A stretch of 17,923 nt of DNA, from assembly GCA_964462125.1 (NCBI GenBank), contig CAYWXT010000102.1:1-17923 (forward strand), in the 5' to 3' direction. Made by a program: the position numbers and the translations under genes. The DNA comes from JAWLFY01 sp964462125. GTDB lineage: Bacteria; Planctomycetota; Planctomycetia; Pirellulales; Pirellulaceae. Positions 12,001-16,667 of the stretch are shown piece by piece. The notes beneath the pieces were generated by a model, which ran no database searches, was not told the DNA's origin, and was given only the letters and a program-made list of their open reading frames with translations. Every line of letters starts with the position of its first letter. The first letter of the stretch is position 1.

Positions 12001-15000
12001 CTCGACGCCTGGATCGACTTCAACCAGGACGGGACGTTGGATGAGGACGAGCAGGTGTTGAAAAACGAGGTTGTCGTCGATGGCGTCAACCGGCTGCAGA
12101 TCTCCGTCCCTGACGACGCGCTCGACGGGGACGTTTGGGCGAGGTTCCGGATCAGCGATTCTGGAAACCTGAACCCGACCGGAGTCGCCGTTGGCGGGGA
12201 AGTCGAGGACTATCTCGTCTCGGTGCTCGGGGTCCCGGCGCCGACGGCGGTGGATGATGACTACACGACGCAGGAAGACACGCCGCTGATCGTGACTGAT
12301 GTTGCCCCTCCCGATCGCTTGATCGACAACGATCTGGACATGGACGACCAAATCCTTCCGCCACGCGTGTTCGTCATCGACGGGCCCTCGAACGGGACGC
12401 TGACGATCACCGACGAGTTCACCGGTACGTTCGAGTATGTTCCCGACCCGGACTTCAATGGTGTCGACACATTCACCTACCAGCTGAGCAGCCAGGCGAA
12501 CGTCGAGGCGGGGGGCACGCAAGGCTCGCTCGCGACGGTCACGATCGACGTCACGGAAGTCAACGATCCCCCAGTGTTTGATATTCAGACCGAGATCGAC
12601 GTGCTGGAGCAGGATGCGGAAACGCCGATCGAGATCGAAGACTTCATCGCCAATGCGCTTCCCGGACCCTCAACCGCCACGGATGAACTGGGGACCCAGA
12701 ACGTTTCGTTCGGGATCGACTTGAACGAATCGGTTTGGCCATCGGGATTGTTCGTCAAGGATCCCGCGATCGACGCGGACGGCAGTCTGTCATTTACGCC
12801 CGCGGCGGACGCCTTCGGGACGGCCGAGTTGATCGTCACGGTTTCGGATGACCATCCGACGGACCCGCAGACCGTCCGCACGACCGTGCTTCTTAACGTG
12901 CGGCCGGTGAACGACCCTCCGCGGTTCGATTCCGACCGATTCGGCGAATCGGATGCGGCGGGCTCGGATGACGCGTACATTGTGGCCGACGGCGACGACC
13001 CCTCGATCCCCAACGACCAGGAGCCGGACCTGGGACGCTCGGAGGGGACGATTCTGTACACGATGGCGGAGGACGGTGGGCCGTTCTTCATCCCGCTTGA
13101 CCTGGCGACAGGAGGGGTCGGATTCGACCGGATCGGACTGCTCGATGTCTTCGATGTCGGTCCGGAGAACGAAACCTTGCCGCTGCCCGGTGGACCTCAG
13201 GAGTTGTCGATCGATGGGGTCCCCTCCACCTCGGCCCGCGGAGGATCGCTGGAGGAGGTGTTCGATCCCGACGGGGCGTTGATCGGCTACGACTACACCC
13301 CGCCGCTTGATTTCAACCAAGACATCGGCACCGACTTCTTCACCTATACGGTGATCGACGACAATCCCAACGGTGGCGAAACGTGGTCATTGGATGAGGG
13401 CCGATTGGTCGATGACCAGCGGACGGCGGAGGGTACCGTCGAGTTGTTGATCAATCCGGTCAACGATCCGCCACAGTTCAACATGTCGACCGATCAGTTG
13501 ACCGCGGCGGAGGACACCGCGTCGTTGACGTTGGAAAACTTTGCGAGCAACATCGCCGCCGGGCCGCCGTTGACCGCGTTGGACGAAATCGACCCGGTCA
13601 CCGGCCAGTCGGTGGAATTCACCATCACATCATTGACGTTCCCCCAATCGGAGGCAGCTCAGTTCTTCGACGTCTTTCCGAACATCACGCCGGAGGGGAC
13701 GTTGACGTACAAGCCGGCAGCGGATGTGTTCGGCACGTTTGAGTTCGAGGTCGTGCTCACCGACGACGGGCCGGACAACAGTATCCGCGGGGACATGGTT
13801 TCGAGTGAACCGGAGCTATTGACGATCGACATCAATCCGGTCAACGACCCGCCCCGCGAGATCCCGGATGAGCCGCCGTTGGAGTTCACGCTGTTGGAGG
13901 ACGGTTCGGTCGAGATCCCGGTGCGGGGTGAGGGAGCTCAGCGGGGACTCCTCGACATCTTCACCGTCGGTCCGGCGAATGAGGCAGCTGATCTTCTTCC
14001 GGAGGTCGGCGGGAATCAAACGTTGAGCCTGGCCAGTCCGGTTCCGGCTTCCACGGCCGCCGGTGGGACGCTGACTCCGAATGTTTCCGACGGCGACATC
14101 GTCTCGTTGACGTACTCGCCGCGGGCGAACTTCAACGGCAGCGACTCGTTCATTTTTGGCGTCATCGACGACGGCGTCACGGTCGATTTGGCAGGGAACG
14201 AGATTGACGACCCGCGGCAATCGTTCGCGACCGTCAACCTGGACGTGACCCCCGTCAACGATCCGCCCCAATTCAGCGGGGCGGGCGATGTTGAATCGCT
14301 CGAGGATGCTGGCACGGTGAACATTTCGGATTGGGCGACCAACGTCCAAGCCGGGCCTCCCGGGGCGGTCGACGAAAATTCCGGCGTCGATGACCGGCCG
14401 CCGCAAGAACTGACGTTCCTGATCGATCTTGTCGCGGACCCGGGCACTCCAGAACATGACGAGGCACTGTCGCTGTTCGAAGAATTGCCGACGGCGGTCG
14501 TGGATGGATCGTCCGCGACGCTTCGCTACAGGTCGGCGGCGAATCAGAATGGCGAAGCGACCTTCGACGTGCAGCTTCAGGACGACGGTGGCACGGCGAA
14601 TGACGGCGTTGATGTCAGCCCGATCCGGACGTTCACGATTCAGGTCGAGGCGGTCAATGATCCTCCCGAATTCACACCGGGGGGAGTGGTTACGGTCAAT
14701 GAAGACAGCGGATCGTTCAACGAGGTGTGGGCGAGCGATGTCCGTCCCGGACCCGAGGACGCGCTGGACGAGACAAGCCAAAGCGTGATGTTCGAAGTCG
14801 TCACGCCGTCGGAATCGGAGTCGCTGTTTCAGACACCGCCGGCGATCAACGAGGACGGCGAACTGACGTTCACGCCGGCAGACAATGCGGCGGGCGAGGC
14901 GTCGATCGAGGTCACCGCGATCGATTCTGGTGGGGCGGAGTCCGAACCGGTGATCTTGGAGATCGTGATCGTCGATATCAACGATGCTCCGGTTGCCGTT

Positions 15001-16431
15001 GACGACTCCCTCGAGACCGATGAAGACTCCGTCTTGGTGCTGCCGACCCCGGCGCTGACCGACAACGATATCGATCCAGATCTGGTCACGAATCCGGACG
15101 AGGAGTTGACGATCGTGATGCCGGAGTCTTCGTTCACGCAGCGAGGCGCCTTGGTCACGTTCGATCCGGAATCGGGGGACGTGACCTACGATCCGACTGT
15201 TTCGGAGAGTTTGCAAGCGTTGGCGCCGGGCGAATCACTCGTCGATACCTTCGACTATTCGGTCGTTGACATCGCCGGTTCACTCAGCAGTCCGGCGACA
15301 GTCCACATTGAAGTCGATGGCGTGAATGATGCTCCCGTTGCCGTTTCCGATACGGCCACGCTGAACCAGTCGGGCTCGACCAATGTGCCGGTGCTGGAGA
15401 ATGATTTTGATGTCGATGGGACCATCGATCCGCAGTCGCTCCTGCTCACGACGCTGCCCGCCTTCGGGGCCGTTTCGGTCAATCCCGGCGGGGAGATCAC
15501 CTACACGCCGTTCTCCCAATTCTCAGGGACGGACGAATTCGCTTACACGGTGAAGGACGATTTAGGACTCGTCAGCGAAGAGGCGACGGTGACGGTGTCA
15601 TTCAATGCACCACCGATCGCCGCCAACGACAGTGGCTCGACGTTCCTTGATGAGCCGGTCGAAATCGATGTCGCGACAAACGACTCTGACCCGGACGGCA
15701 CGCTCAACCTGGACAGCATCGAGATCGTCGACGCTCCAGAACGCGGCCAAGCGGTTCCATTGTCGGAGGGAAGCGTTCGCTACATCCCCAATGCTGATTT
15801 CGTCGGAAGCGATTTATTCCGCTACACGATCCGCGACGACCAGGGGCGGGCCAGCAACGTCGCTACGGTCAACATCCAGGTGGCCGCCAGTCGGGGCCAG
15901 AACCCCACCGATGTCTTCGATGTCAATGACGATGGGTTCGTCACCGCGATCGATGCCCTGCTGGTGATCAACAAGCTCAGCCGTGACTTGCCGCCGGGCG
16001 ATAGCTCGATCCCGGTGACGAGCGAAATGACGACGCCCCCGTTCTTTGACGTCAGTGGTGACAGTGCGATTTCCAGCTTGGATGCATTGCAGGTCATCAA
16101 CGCGTTGGCGCGGCGAGGGGGCGGCGGAAGCGGTGATGGCGAACGTGGTGGCGAGGGTGAAGGAGTGGCGGTCACCGCGCCGGCAGCGGTCTTGAACCCC
16201 AGCGTGGAAACGGCCGCATCGTACTGGGACGAATCGGCGGTCCCGCCGCTGGACGCCCCGCAGCAGAACCCCTCGCCGCGCCGTTCGACTGGTGAGTGGG
16301 AGGTTGGAGAGTCGGAATTCGAACCGGTGCCCGGTGACGTGGTGGAACTGGTTGCGACCGGCCGCGACCAATCGCACTCCGATGACGAGACCCTGGCGGC
16401 GGTCGACGAGGCGTTGTTGCTCTTCTCCTGA
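1..16431 (+). CDS. Giant multidomain extracellular protein with C-terminal dockerin (5' partial)
   Basis: One uninterrupted frame of 5476 codons ends at TGA 16429-16431. The TTG at position 1 is probably not the start: the protein opens inside a beta-helix-type domain with no export signal, so the 5' end lies outside the window. Domains run from beta-helix modules through PPC-like, propeller-like, jelly-roll, NIDO, GEVED and ten Ig/cadherin-like repeats to a dockerin at residues 5301-5372; each has its own entry. The composition is rich in Asp, Gly and Thr and poor in Lys, and I found no Cys on reading, as expected for a secreted protein. No catalytic motif was recognised. By analogy with giant planctomycete surface proteins, an adhesive or matrix role outside the cell is inferred, not shown. 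A terminator follows 55 bases after the stop, so it is probably not cotranscribed with the downstream gene. Confidence 0.96.
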   Translation: MPNAGADGQIGTVGDNLAYEIGRGGPSNAVLSDGENFEVPQGVTVMIDAGAIFKLRDSKISVGSEAVDEDRSLAALQVLGTPILVDSDDAQISGEVVFTSYQDESFAVDTNPLPTTPGAGQWAGIEFRNDFDRSEGRPVWETEGIFLDYVANADIRYGGGSVATNEPIVTPLQMLESRPTLLSNTIRFSSDAAISADPNSFEETNFHAPIFQRAEAFTSDYDRVGPDIRGNRLVDNSINGLFVRVRTPATGEREPMRVSGRFDDTDIVHVMSEVLVLQGQPGGPRMLEQRPDVLSVTVDAPAAPQPPTGSLVEGDSVDYRVTFVTAEGSESLASEPTLSATVGPNRNLRLANLPEAPDDFVGRRLYRLDPASGDYTFVTSLDRNTRSFLDTGVTRGGVLSDAAMAGERLLPRFDARLSIDPGLVVKLDSARIETGVGADFYAEGADGKPIVFTSRLDDEFGAGGTFDTTNDGGAGTPDPGDWSGLVFRQGSSASLDHTIVRYAGGDSSVSGGFATFNPVEILQADVRIANSLFTENASGSSGDLDIRDGIGFNGEATIFIRGAQPVIVDNVIRDNLGAAISVNPDALNYLEIQDRGRGTGPIDLFEDARDNQGPLISGNRLDDNALNAMLVRNESLTTESVWDDTDIVHVVERFVYAWNHHQRSGLRLKSSPDQSLVVKLQDGGALVADRYLNDVEDSIGGTIQVIGQPGFPVALTSIHDDTVGAGFTPSGLPQNDTDNADIDPNSGDWYGIVIRSGANDRNVSYVLESEPAIPEAAGLNAIPAAAHQLGSLARGETSSDENRRLGFNIRGALSQDGDVDVFSFEANGQTEVYLDIDDTKFGLDTVVELVDVNGNILALSNSSEAESNDPSLLVNNMADGAVLPLFKTGRRLTEGPNSLDAGMRVILPGNSNTVNEYFVRVRSSNLAPEHNSSPEDQKTRLTDPSAVSKGLSRGQYQLSVRLREQDEIAGSTVRLADLRYATHAIDVPASPFDSPLAAEFAERVQVNGLDVDGAGSFTNAGAQPLGSLNESHRRVLRVSGELGNNVANSDSIAAGQDIDVYQVDLFDDAQEPNIIGENRFVSAIFDLDYADQLGRANTRLSVFDSAGRLILHGLDSNVTDDQGRPRFGNDMENLDAGSAGTLDSFIGPVELQVGTYYLVVSSAQMTPQVLNQFFNQNATDTNIRMLPVDSVRRLAEDGFDDSILGVNQHIPLNNTQSLNTTAELPPVVPLFDETSVVPYALEDVRMFATLQGGLSGNNRTTMVALDPFTGQLERTIGQFGQPVADLGMRRDGELFSYSLGPPSGQVTPGNAGNYLNISPIDASVNNVGDDGLTFQRNNDDGDNTENDPNGVFRVNAMAFVPQGPNAGASVGNVPNIPNGERIFVVGDRNNSGRFGEVIPELRQNAVYSMVANSGAATNQGSTNGNLDRDFGDLDVPVIEPYGPASNKQEFGVIDVGQFIDSEPEKTGGSITGLARNQNLDDFFGSIMFGVTDEGGLYSFSPNDRRTVDVSDDVLGSYSRVINTTFHGTVDRHEEHVGFGAPRFSSLTLGPRATEGGRFNDVFFATTTDGWLYSFQVDNNGVVEPAPVMAHGRNAVPIITALGASGTGGRQVTGVAFSIREETPWHQTSDRNTPFAIDGPNSQNNQHGVFDPHDDSRIRTSGGSSLYFGFEPTGNEADNIVNNDGATGNLAPGGVHGSTVSAPFNLEGYASADNPTLYFNYFLEVQNDSDYTLSRQQLDSFRVFAAGDDGQWQMLATNNSFRSFVNADEFDYFADTDIPVQELHQNTDVWRQARVDLSPLAGHKNVQLRFDVSTAGGMQSQFRTTGYLTEIQAVPGRDLVDGTTFSLSEELVGSNQGFSTFEFVRGPAINIPAGDAILDGQVVSIEGTSGTIDLTLTTDTPTRSNEVGFDRADSAAEIAASLAAALQAIDPALEAFSNGAQLRVPEASSYSLTPERFAATAITIPADVADLEDQSLSFTNTNSVDTTLTLKTSQELEFSSGAESVRVSSDATGAADGVVIRFANNRLLGDVPATANFNAFEQAITVTYNSTAATSTNSDFDAIVSAIDALGGFTAVLSAGDGTAAFTRPATTPEFPETEVFFDPAIDTPETLAARLANRINVLDPRLPSTANGDELIVRNAAAVNLGSEFLAIGNPVSFNAGLTSTEQLPNGNTPIIYNREMTDGEVRDAIRDALPVGLGVRDPITGITQATIENYPAYGTNRIRLFEQAFAGNTSEVGFSSFLPGDEFGSFGSTSVSTNARTGALTRNAGTNNSVEGVYIDDVVVGFASRGEVVLNAPAGNRDFEIDPTYREVRTDDSQQPEFPNEILGDDYTLEVRGGPEYGVPDDYDPIRLGLNEQSGLGRSFDINDRFNSGAVTLNVPTGRDLVDGETFVISNGTRSLTFEFDSDDSVAPGHVRVPFIPVMVGSEFDHLTDEPAEVARSVRDAINSSQARNVLGITAAGGDSRSVAGMTGSRVELFGEEIQVNPSSGRFLKVDMVREETPYGRETARTLPLANQDDETVTPGVFPNTFARAAVTDFANGQTDTLVAKGKIGDPVVTGDANETVPTNPITDVDTVKIFLRAGDAIDVNVDSVDWNRGSPFRTPRAQIFSDDPTPVQLADSLTFDPANPSDPNNPFGFVNPVPASEIEIDSTIGNFVAPEDGYYFVAVSSAAAETFAGDPTFLIGQYQLTVRPSGLVASEPLTAEYHVEPGDTNVERGQGQLVIESNFISDFSETGVRATYSGDEIPGRVTDSPLQFQPGGAALLRNQNTDRLLPGTVISNNVITATEGNGIEYSGITPAGGDAPAPAPFGRIVNNTVVFPSVTSPDDSLGVQFLPIDSDTIMNPNDDGSSAVQDFGFDFEFFGNTFDQFWVNNNGNLTFDGPLPQFTAAGFPQGRPIIAPFWADVDTRTRSDGSSAGTVHLTTGTSPNRGNPVVQIDWVDVGYFATTSPANTGATNTFTVYIEDDPQGSIVAFRYGDMSWTTGSASGGTDGFGGTGAQIGFDSGDGVNFLSLGRPRTQAELDTVLADAPFVFRIDPDTGIPGFETSDGTGILVENSASPTVLNNVIHGFDVGLDVSADSASTVENGNAFQNNVTASNRPLAAQSFVIPSDVPLFEDSSRRLYIPAAGSDVIDSSFANLNDRATFFETVKQPVGISASPVIAPVFDAYGIPRVDDPNVTTPGGVGGNVFIDRGGIDRADFDQPTAVLVSPVDFIAGQGAQVPKGDADPDASFVQLPSSSPGVPFFEIQLLDPAGTGPDVDTINEETVILTENGITLTPGVDYTFGYSDNSRLIRLTPLAGLWRPDAVYQITLNNKDRVSLTLPRGDQITDGDRYVITDTGGRQSVFEFDSGYVMEVPQTLGLEVLGPNTFFNDGDVFQISAPDGDTRNFEINLSGAVASGNIEVNLAEAGTVEEIRDVILAAINGVADDLDLDPRTLGSDSLQVGSRAGHAFNGTVSGLRFFGTDAGVAAGQQFRYQSDAGDVLFEFSEGGAAVSSGAVPVAIERTDTVDEIAESIAVSVQAQSLGLEAARSVGDGRVLLGGEPDDVLTVQDTALTVVGAPGVAGPLSLTVPNNVDGAALEGQTFSVQNGDVKVDFVFTTDPNLQTPNRRIVLAPGAAPTEIAAQMAAEIDAGFTGDLSPSAEGRVVLLGEQPAIIPDETEQVLATVDTGTSPLAVAGVSGGAIAVPFIPARQFAPSAAVAALTSAVAASPLQVTTITPGGGTLLFGNTDRIELLSADGELTLIGQPLPAVADLAGNEVESNRDNDETRFTIIMPEVNFDFGDAPDSFGTLLESNGARHTISSDRTPRLGQFVDTEDDGVTFPDSDDQPIAISAAETGGLFTIDSSEPDQLRVTLGAGTPAGGETFTLTLGGTTTTFEFVDPATNPSEGNVPVIFNVGDTAEAIVDRLALELQSRIAATGGGVLMEVDPDDATTLVFDAIDDEDGISVGTFTVNGDDFQVFTQPGTDPDDVAPESILGFLNPLDPSGTTVAVSVVGSGLLDAWIDFNQDGTLDEDEQVLKNEVVVDGVNRLQISVPDDALDGDVWARFRISDSGNLNPTGVAVGGEVEDYLVSVLGVPAPTAVDDDYTTQEDTPLIVTDVAPPDRLIDNDLDMDDQILPPRVFVIDGPSNGTLTITDEFTGTFEYVPDPDFNGVDTFTYQLSSQANVEAGGTQGSLATVTIDVTEVNDPPVFDIQTEIDVLEQDAETPIEIEDFIANALPGPSTATDELGTQNVSFGIDLNESVWPSGLFVKDPAIDADGSLSFTPAADAFGTAELIVTVSDDHPTDPQTVRTTVLLNVRPVNDPPRFDSDRFGESDAAGSDDAYIVADGDDPSIPNDQEPDLGRSEGTILYTMAEDGGPFFIPLDLATGGVGFDRIGLLDVFDVGPENETLPLPGGPQELSIDGVPSTSARGGSLEEVFDPDGALIGYDYTPPLDFNQDIGTDFFTYTVIDDNPNGGETWSLDEGRLVDDQRTAEGTVELLINPVNDPPQFNMSTDQLTAAEDTASLTLENFASNIAAGPPLTALDEIDPVTGQSVEFTITSLTFPQSEAAQFFDVFPNITPEGTLTYKPAADVFGTFEFEVVLTDDGPDNSIRGDMVSSEPELLTIDINPVNDPPREIPDEPPLEFTLLEDGSVEIPVRGEGAQRGLLDIFTVGPANEAADLLPEVGGNQTLSLASPVPASTAAGGTLTPNVSDGDIVSLTYSPRANFNGSDSFIFGVIDDGVTVDLAGNEIDDPRQSFATVNLDVTPVNDPPQFSGAGDVESLEDAGTVNISDWATNVQAGPPGAVDENSGVDDRPPQELTFLIDLVADPGTPEHDEALSLFEELPTAVVDGSSATLRYRSAANQNGEATFDVQLQDDGGTANDGVDVSPIRTFTIQVEAVNDPPEFTPGGVVTVNEDSGSFNEVWASDVRPGPEDALDETSQSVMFEVVTPSESESLFQTPPAINEDGELTFTPADNAAGEASIEVTAIDSGGAESEPVILEIVIVDINDAPVAVDDSLETDEDSVLVLPTPALTDNDIDPDLVTNPDEELTIVMPESSFTQRGALVTFDPESGDVTYDPTVSESLQALAPGESLVDTFDYSVVDIAGSLSSPATVHIEVDGVNDAPVAVSDTATLNQSGSTNVPVLENDFDVDGTIDPQSLLLTTLPAFGAVSVNPGGEITYTPFSQFSGTDEFAYTVKDDLGLVSEEATVTVSFNAPPIAANDSGSTFLDEPVEIDVATNDSDPDGTLNLDSIEIVDAPERGQAVPLSEGSVRYIPNADFVGSDLFRYTIRDDQGRASNVATVNIQVAASRGQNPTDVFDVNDDGFVTAIDALLVINKLSRDLPPGDSSIPVTSEMTTPPFFDVSGDSAISSLDALQVINALARRGGGGSGDGERGGEGEGVAVTAPAAVLNPSVETAASYWDESAVPPLDAPQQNPSPRRSTGEWEVGESEFEPVPGDVVELVATGRDQSHSDDETLAAVDEALLLFS
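112..2280 (+). other. Region of CDS 1: three G-D-W-type beta-helix modules
   Basis: Residues 38-760. Three copies of one pattern, Pro/Ala-Gly then a V-V-K-L-like strand, a Gly turn, F-T-S or similar, then G-x-W-x-G-I-x-F-R, lie at residues 41-128, 418-488 and 673-755 (endings G-Q-W-A-G-I-E-F-R, G-D-W-S-G-L-V-F-R and G-D-W-Y-G-I-V-I-R). Between copies come coils such as I-R-Y-G-G-G and G-N-R-L-x-D-N, and the motif D-D-T-D-I-V-H-V occurs twice (263-270 and 643-650). The spacing of hydrophobic and Asn/Asp residues fits a right-handed parallel beta-helix. Fold is inferred from the pattern only. Confidence 0.7.
919..1188 (+). other. Region of CDS 1: Ig/FnIII-like domain inside the beta-helix region
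   Basis: Residues 307-396. The order of strands, D-Y-R-V-T-F-V-T at 318-325, then S-E-P-T-L-S-A-T-V-G, then a G-R-R-L-Y-R-L strand and a closing F-L-D-T-G, resembles the fibronectin-III-like insert common in secreted bacterial proteins. It sits between the first and second G-D-W-type modules. Confidence 0.55.
2368..3570 (+). other. Region of CDS 1: two PPC-like beta-sandwich domains
   Basis: Residues about 790-1190. Both halves show the pre-peptidase C-terminal (PPC) pattern: a D-x-D-V-F/Y strand (D-V-D-V-F-S-F near 818-824; D-I-D-V-Y-Q-V-D-L near 1058-1066), a middle strand with D-T-x-x-x-L-x-D or similar, and a closing G-x-Y-x-L-x-V strand (G-Q-Y-Q-L-S-V-R near 954-961; G-T-Y-Y-L-V-V-S-S near 1153-1161). 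Such domains are non-catalytic and usually sit in secreted proteins. Confidence 0.65.
3703..4920 (+). other. Region of CDS 1: probable beta-propeller
   Basis: Residues about 1235-1640. Several blade-like repeats are visible, each with a hydrophobic strand followed by a Gly-rich turn and an L-Y-S-F or similar strand: A-L-D-P-F-T-G-Q-L, G-E-L-F-S-Y-S-L-G, G-G-L-Y-S-F-S-P-N and D-G-W-L-Y-S-F-Q-V. This resembles quinoprotein- or WD40-like propellers without cofactor-binding residues that I can identify. Blade number is uncertain. Confidence 0.5.
4972..7035 (+). other. Region of CDS 1: jelly-roll (MAM-like) domain split by inserted modules
   Basis: The first part (residues about 1658-1833) has S-L-Y-F-G-F, S-A-P-F-N-L-E-G, N-P-T-L-Y-F-N-Y-F-L, a W-R-Q-A-R-V-D-L strand and N-V-Q-L-R-F-D-V, the strand order of MAM/laminin-G-like jelly rolls. 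The last part, V-Y-I-D-D-V-V-V-G-F near 2278-2287 and Y-T-L-E-V-R-G-G-P near 2332-2340, looks like the closing strands. The roughly 435 residues between (1834-2269) carry copies of the D-G-x-x-F module and a second module type, so the fold appears interrupted. Inferred from pattern. Confidence 0.5.
7126..7470 (+). other. Region of CDS 1: well-preserved copy of the D-G-x-x-F / F-E-F module
   Basis: Residues 2376-2490. It has V-T-L-N-V-P, then R-D-L-V-D-G-E-T-F-V-I-S-N-G, then S-L-T-F-E-F-D, a strand ending V-P-F-I-P, an amphipathic helix E-V-A-R-S-V-R-D-A-I-N, and a closing R-V-E-L-F-G strand. The same order recurs at residues 1870-1950, 3319-3740 and 3842-3960. I do not recognise a named family. 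Confidence 0.6.
7588..8085 (+). other. Region of CDS 1: third PPC-like domain
   Basis: Residues about 2530-2695. D-V-D-T-V-K-I-F-L near 2573-2581 and G-D-A-I-D-V-N-V-D give the first strands, and G-Y-Y-F-V-A-V-S-S near 2663-2671 and G-Q-Y-Q-L-T-V-R-P near 2687-2695 the closing ones, as in the two earlier PPC-like domains. A Pro/Asn/Asp-rich loop lies in the middle. Confidence 0.6.
8143..9600 (+). other. Region of CDS 1: parallel beta-helix interrupted by a NIDO domain
   Basis: Beta-helix coils at residues about 2715-2815 (L-V-I-E-S-N-F-I, G-T-V-I-S-N-N-V-I, R-I-V-N-N-T-V-V) resume at about 3049-3200 (G-T-G-I-L-V-E-N-S-A-S-P, V-L-N-N-V-I-H-G). The section between, residues about 2822-3038 (bases 8464-9114), reads as a nidogen-like NIDO domain: F-G-F-D-F-E-F-F-G, W-V-N-N-N-G-N-L-T-F, P-I-I-A-P-F-W-A-D-V-D, F-T-V-Y-I-E-D-D, I-V-A-F-R-Y-G and A-Q-I-G-F-D-S-G. 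NIDO domains are extracellular and often occur in adhesion proteins. Confidence 0.75.
9601..9954 (+). other. Region of CDS 1: Ig-like domain (SbsA/Big_5-like)
   Basis: Residues about 3201-3318. Strands T-A-V-L-V-S-P-V-D, F-F-E-I-Q-L, a V-I-L-T-E-N-G-I strand, V-D-Y-T-F-G-Y and V-Y-Q-I-T-L-N-N follow the order of Big_5/SbsA-like Ig domains. The next residues start the second cluster of D-G-x-x-F modules with almost no linker. Confidence 0.5.
9955..11280 (+). repeat. Region of CDS 1: second cluster of D-G-x-x-F / F-E-F modules
   Basis: Residues about 3319-3760. At least three readable copies plus fragments. Hairpins are D-G-D-R-Y-V-I with V-F-E-F-D (3331-3350), D-G-D-V-F-Q-I with N-F-E-I-N (3374-3393), G-Q-Q-F-R-Y with L-F-E-F-S (3472-3489) and E-G-Q-T-F-S-V with D-F-V-F-T (3582-3600). 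Helices are V-E-E-I-R-D-V-I-L-A-A-I-N, V-D-E-I-A-E-S-I-A and P-T-E-I-A-A-Q-M-A-A-E-I-D. Closing strands are G-R-V-L-L-G-G and G-R-V-V-L-L-G. Copies are diverged at sequence level. Confidence 0.65.
11332..12240 (+). other. Region of CDS 1: GEVED domain with an inserted module
   Basis: Residues about 3778-4080. The opening F-D-F-G-D-A-P-D-S-F at 3780-3789 and D-T-E-D-D-G-V-T-F, then A-W-I-D-F-N-Q-D-G at 4003-4011 and the signature G-E-V-E-D-Y-L-V at 4066-4073, are the standard parts of a GEVED domain. Residues about 3842-3960 between them are a D-G-x-x-F type module (G-G-E-T-F-T-L-T-L-G-G, T-T-F-E-F, helix A-E-A-I-V-D-R-L-A-L-E-L). Confidence 0.8.
12241..15891 (+). repeat. Region of CDS 1: ten tandem Ig/cadherin-like repeats
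   Basis: Residues about 4081-5297. Boundaries are marked by V-N-D-P-P (six times), then I-N-D-A-P, V-N-D-A-P and N-A-P-P. Repeats 1, 8, 9 and 10 are Big_9-like (A-V-D-D or A-N-D start, N-D near the middle, F-x-G-x-D-x-F-x-Y-x-x-x-D near the end). Repeats 2-7 are of two other kinds that alternate (see findings). Asp/Asn at the boundaries resemble cadherin calcium sites, so calcium-stiffened rod-like packing is likely but inferred. At DNA level the boundary coding for V-N-D-P-P recurs with synonymous changes. Confidence 0.85.
15901..16116 (+). other. Region of CDS 1: type I dockerin, both calcium loops intact
   Basis: Residues 5301-5372. Loop 1 is D5307-V-N-D-D-G-F-V-T-A-I-D5318 followed by helix A-L-L-V-I-N-K-L. 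Loop 2 is D5350-V-S-G-D-S-A-I-S-S-L-D5361 followed by A-L-Q-V-I-N-A-L-A. Asp/Asn/Ser fill positions 1, 3, 5 and 12 in both, as needed for calcium. Dockerins bind cohesin partners in cellulosomes; in planctomycetes the partner is usually unknown. Confidence 0.92.
16117..16428 (+). other. Region of CDS 1: Gly-rich linker and acidic C-terminal tail
   Basis: Residues 5373-5476 follow the dockerin. A Gly-rich linker (about 5373-5389) is followed by a Pro/Glu-rich stretch and a final short amphipathic segment, D-D-E-T-L-A-A-V-D-E-A-L-L-L-F-S (5461-5476). No known domain or membrane anchor is visible. Confidence 0.6.
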
Positions 16432-16485
16432 CCGGCGACGCGCTTTCGCTGCTGCGATCCGCATCGGTGCGAACGCAACTTTCTA

Positions 16486-16522
16486 CCCCCGACGGCTCCC
16501 CTGCCGCCGGGGGTTTTTGTTT
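16486..16522 (+). terminator. Rho-independent terminator of CDS 1
   Basis: CCCCCGACGGC (16486-16496) pairs with GCCGCCGGGGG (16503-16513) over 11 positions with one A-C mismatch, around a 6-base loop TCCCCT. It is followed at once by TTTTTGTTT (16514-16522). It lies 55 bases past the stop codon. Confidence 0.9.
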
Positions 16523-16667
16523 GGCTCGATGGCGCCAGAGTAATTGCCGCCATCCGCAAAGTTGTTTTTAGCGTCCCCCCGAATTAACCTGTGGCTCCTG
16601 GGAGCGGAGGGGAAGGAGGCCGCCACGCGGGAGGAAGGGGCGTCTCCTCCAGGGCAATCTCACCTTT

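Noticed and set aside
13816..15216. Antisense open frame of 466 codons
   Set aside because: It mirrors the cadherin-like repeats; the composition is Arg/Asp-rich without domain pattern, a GC-bias shadow.
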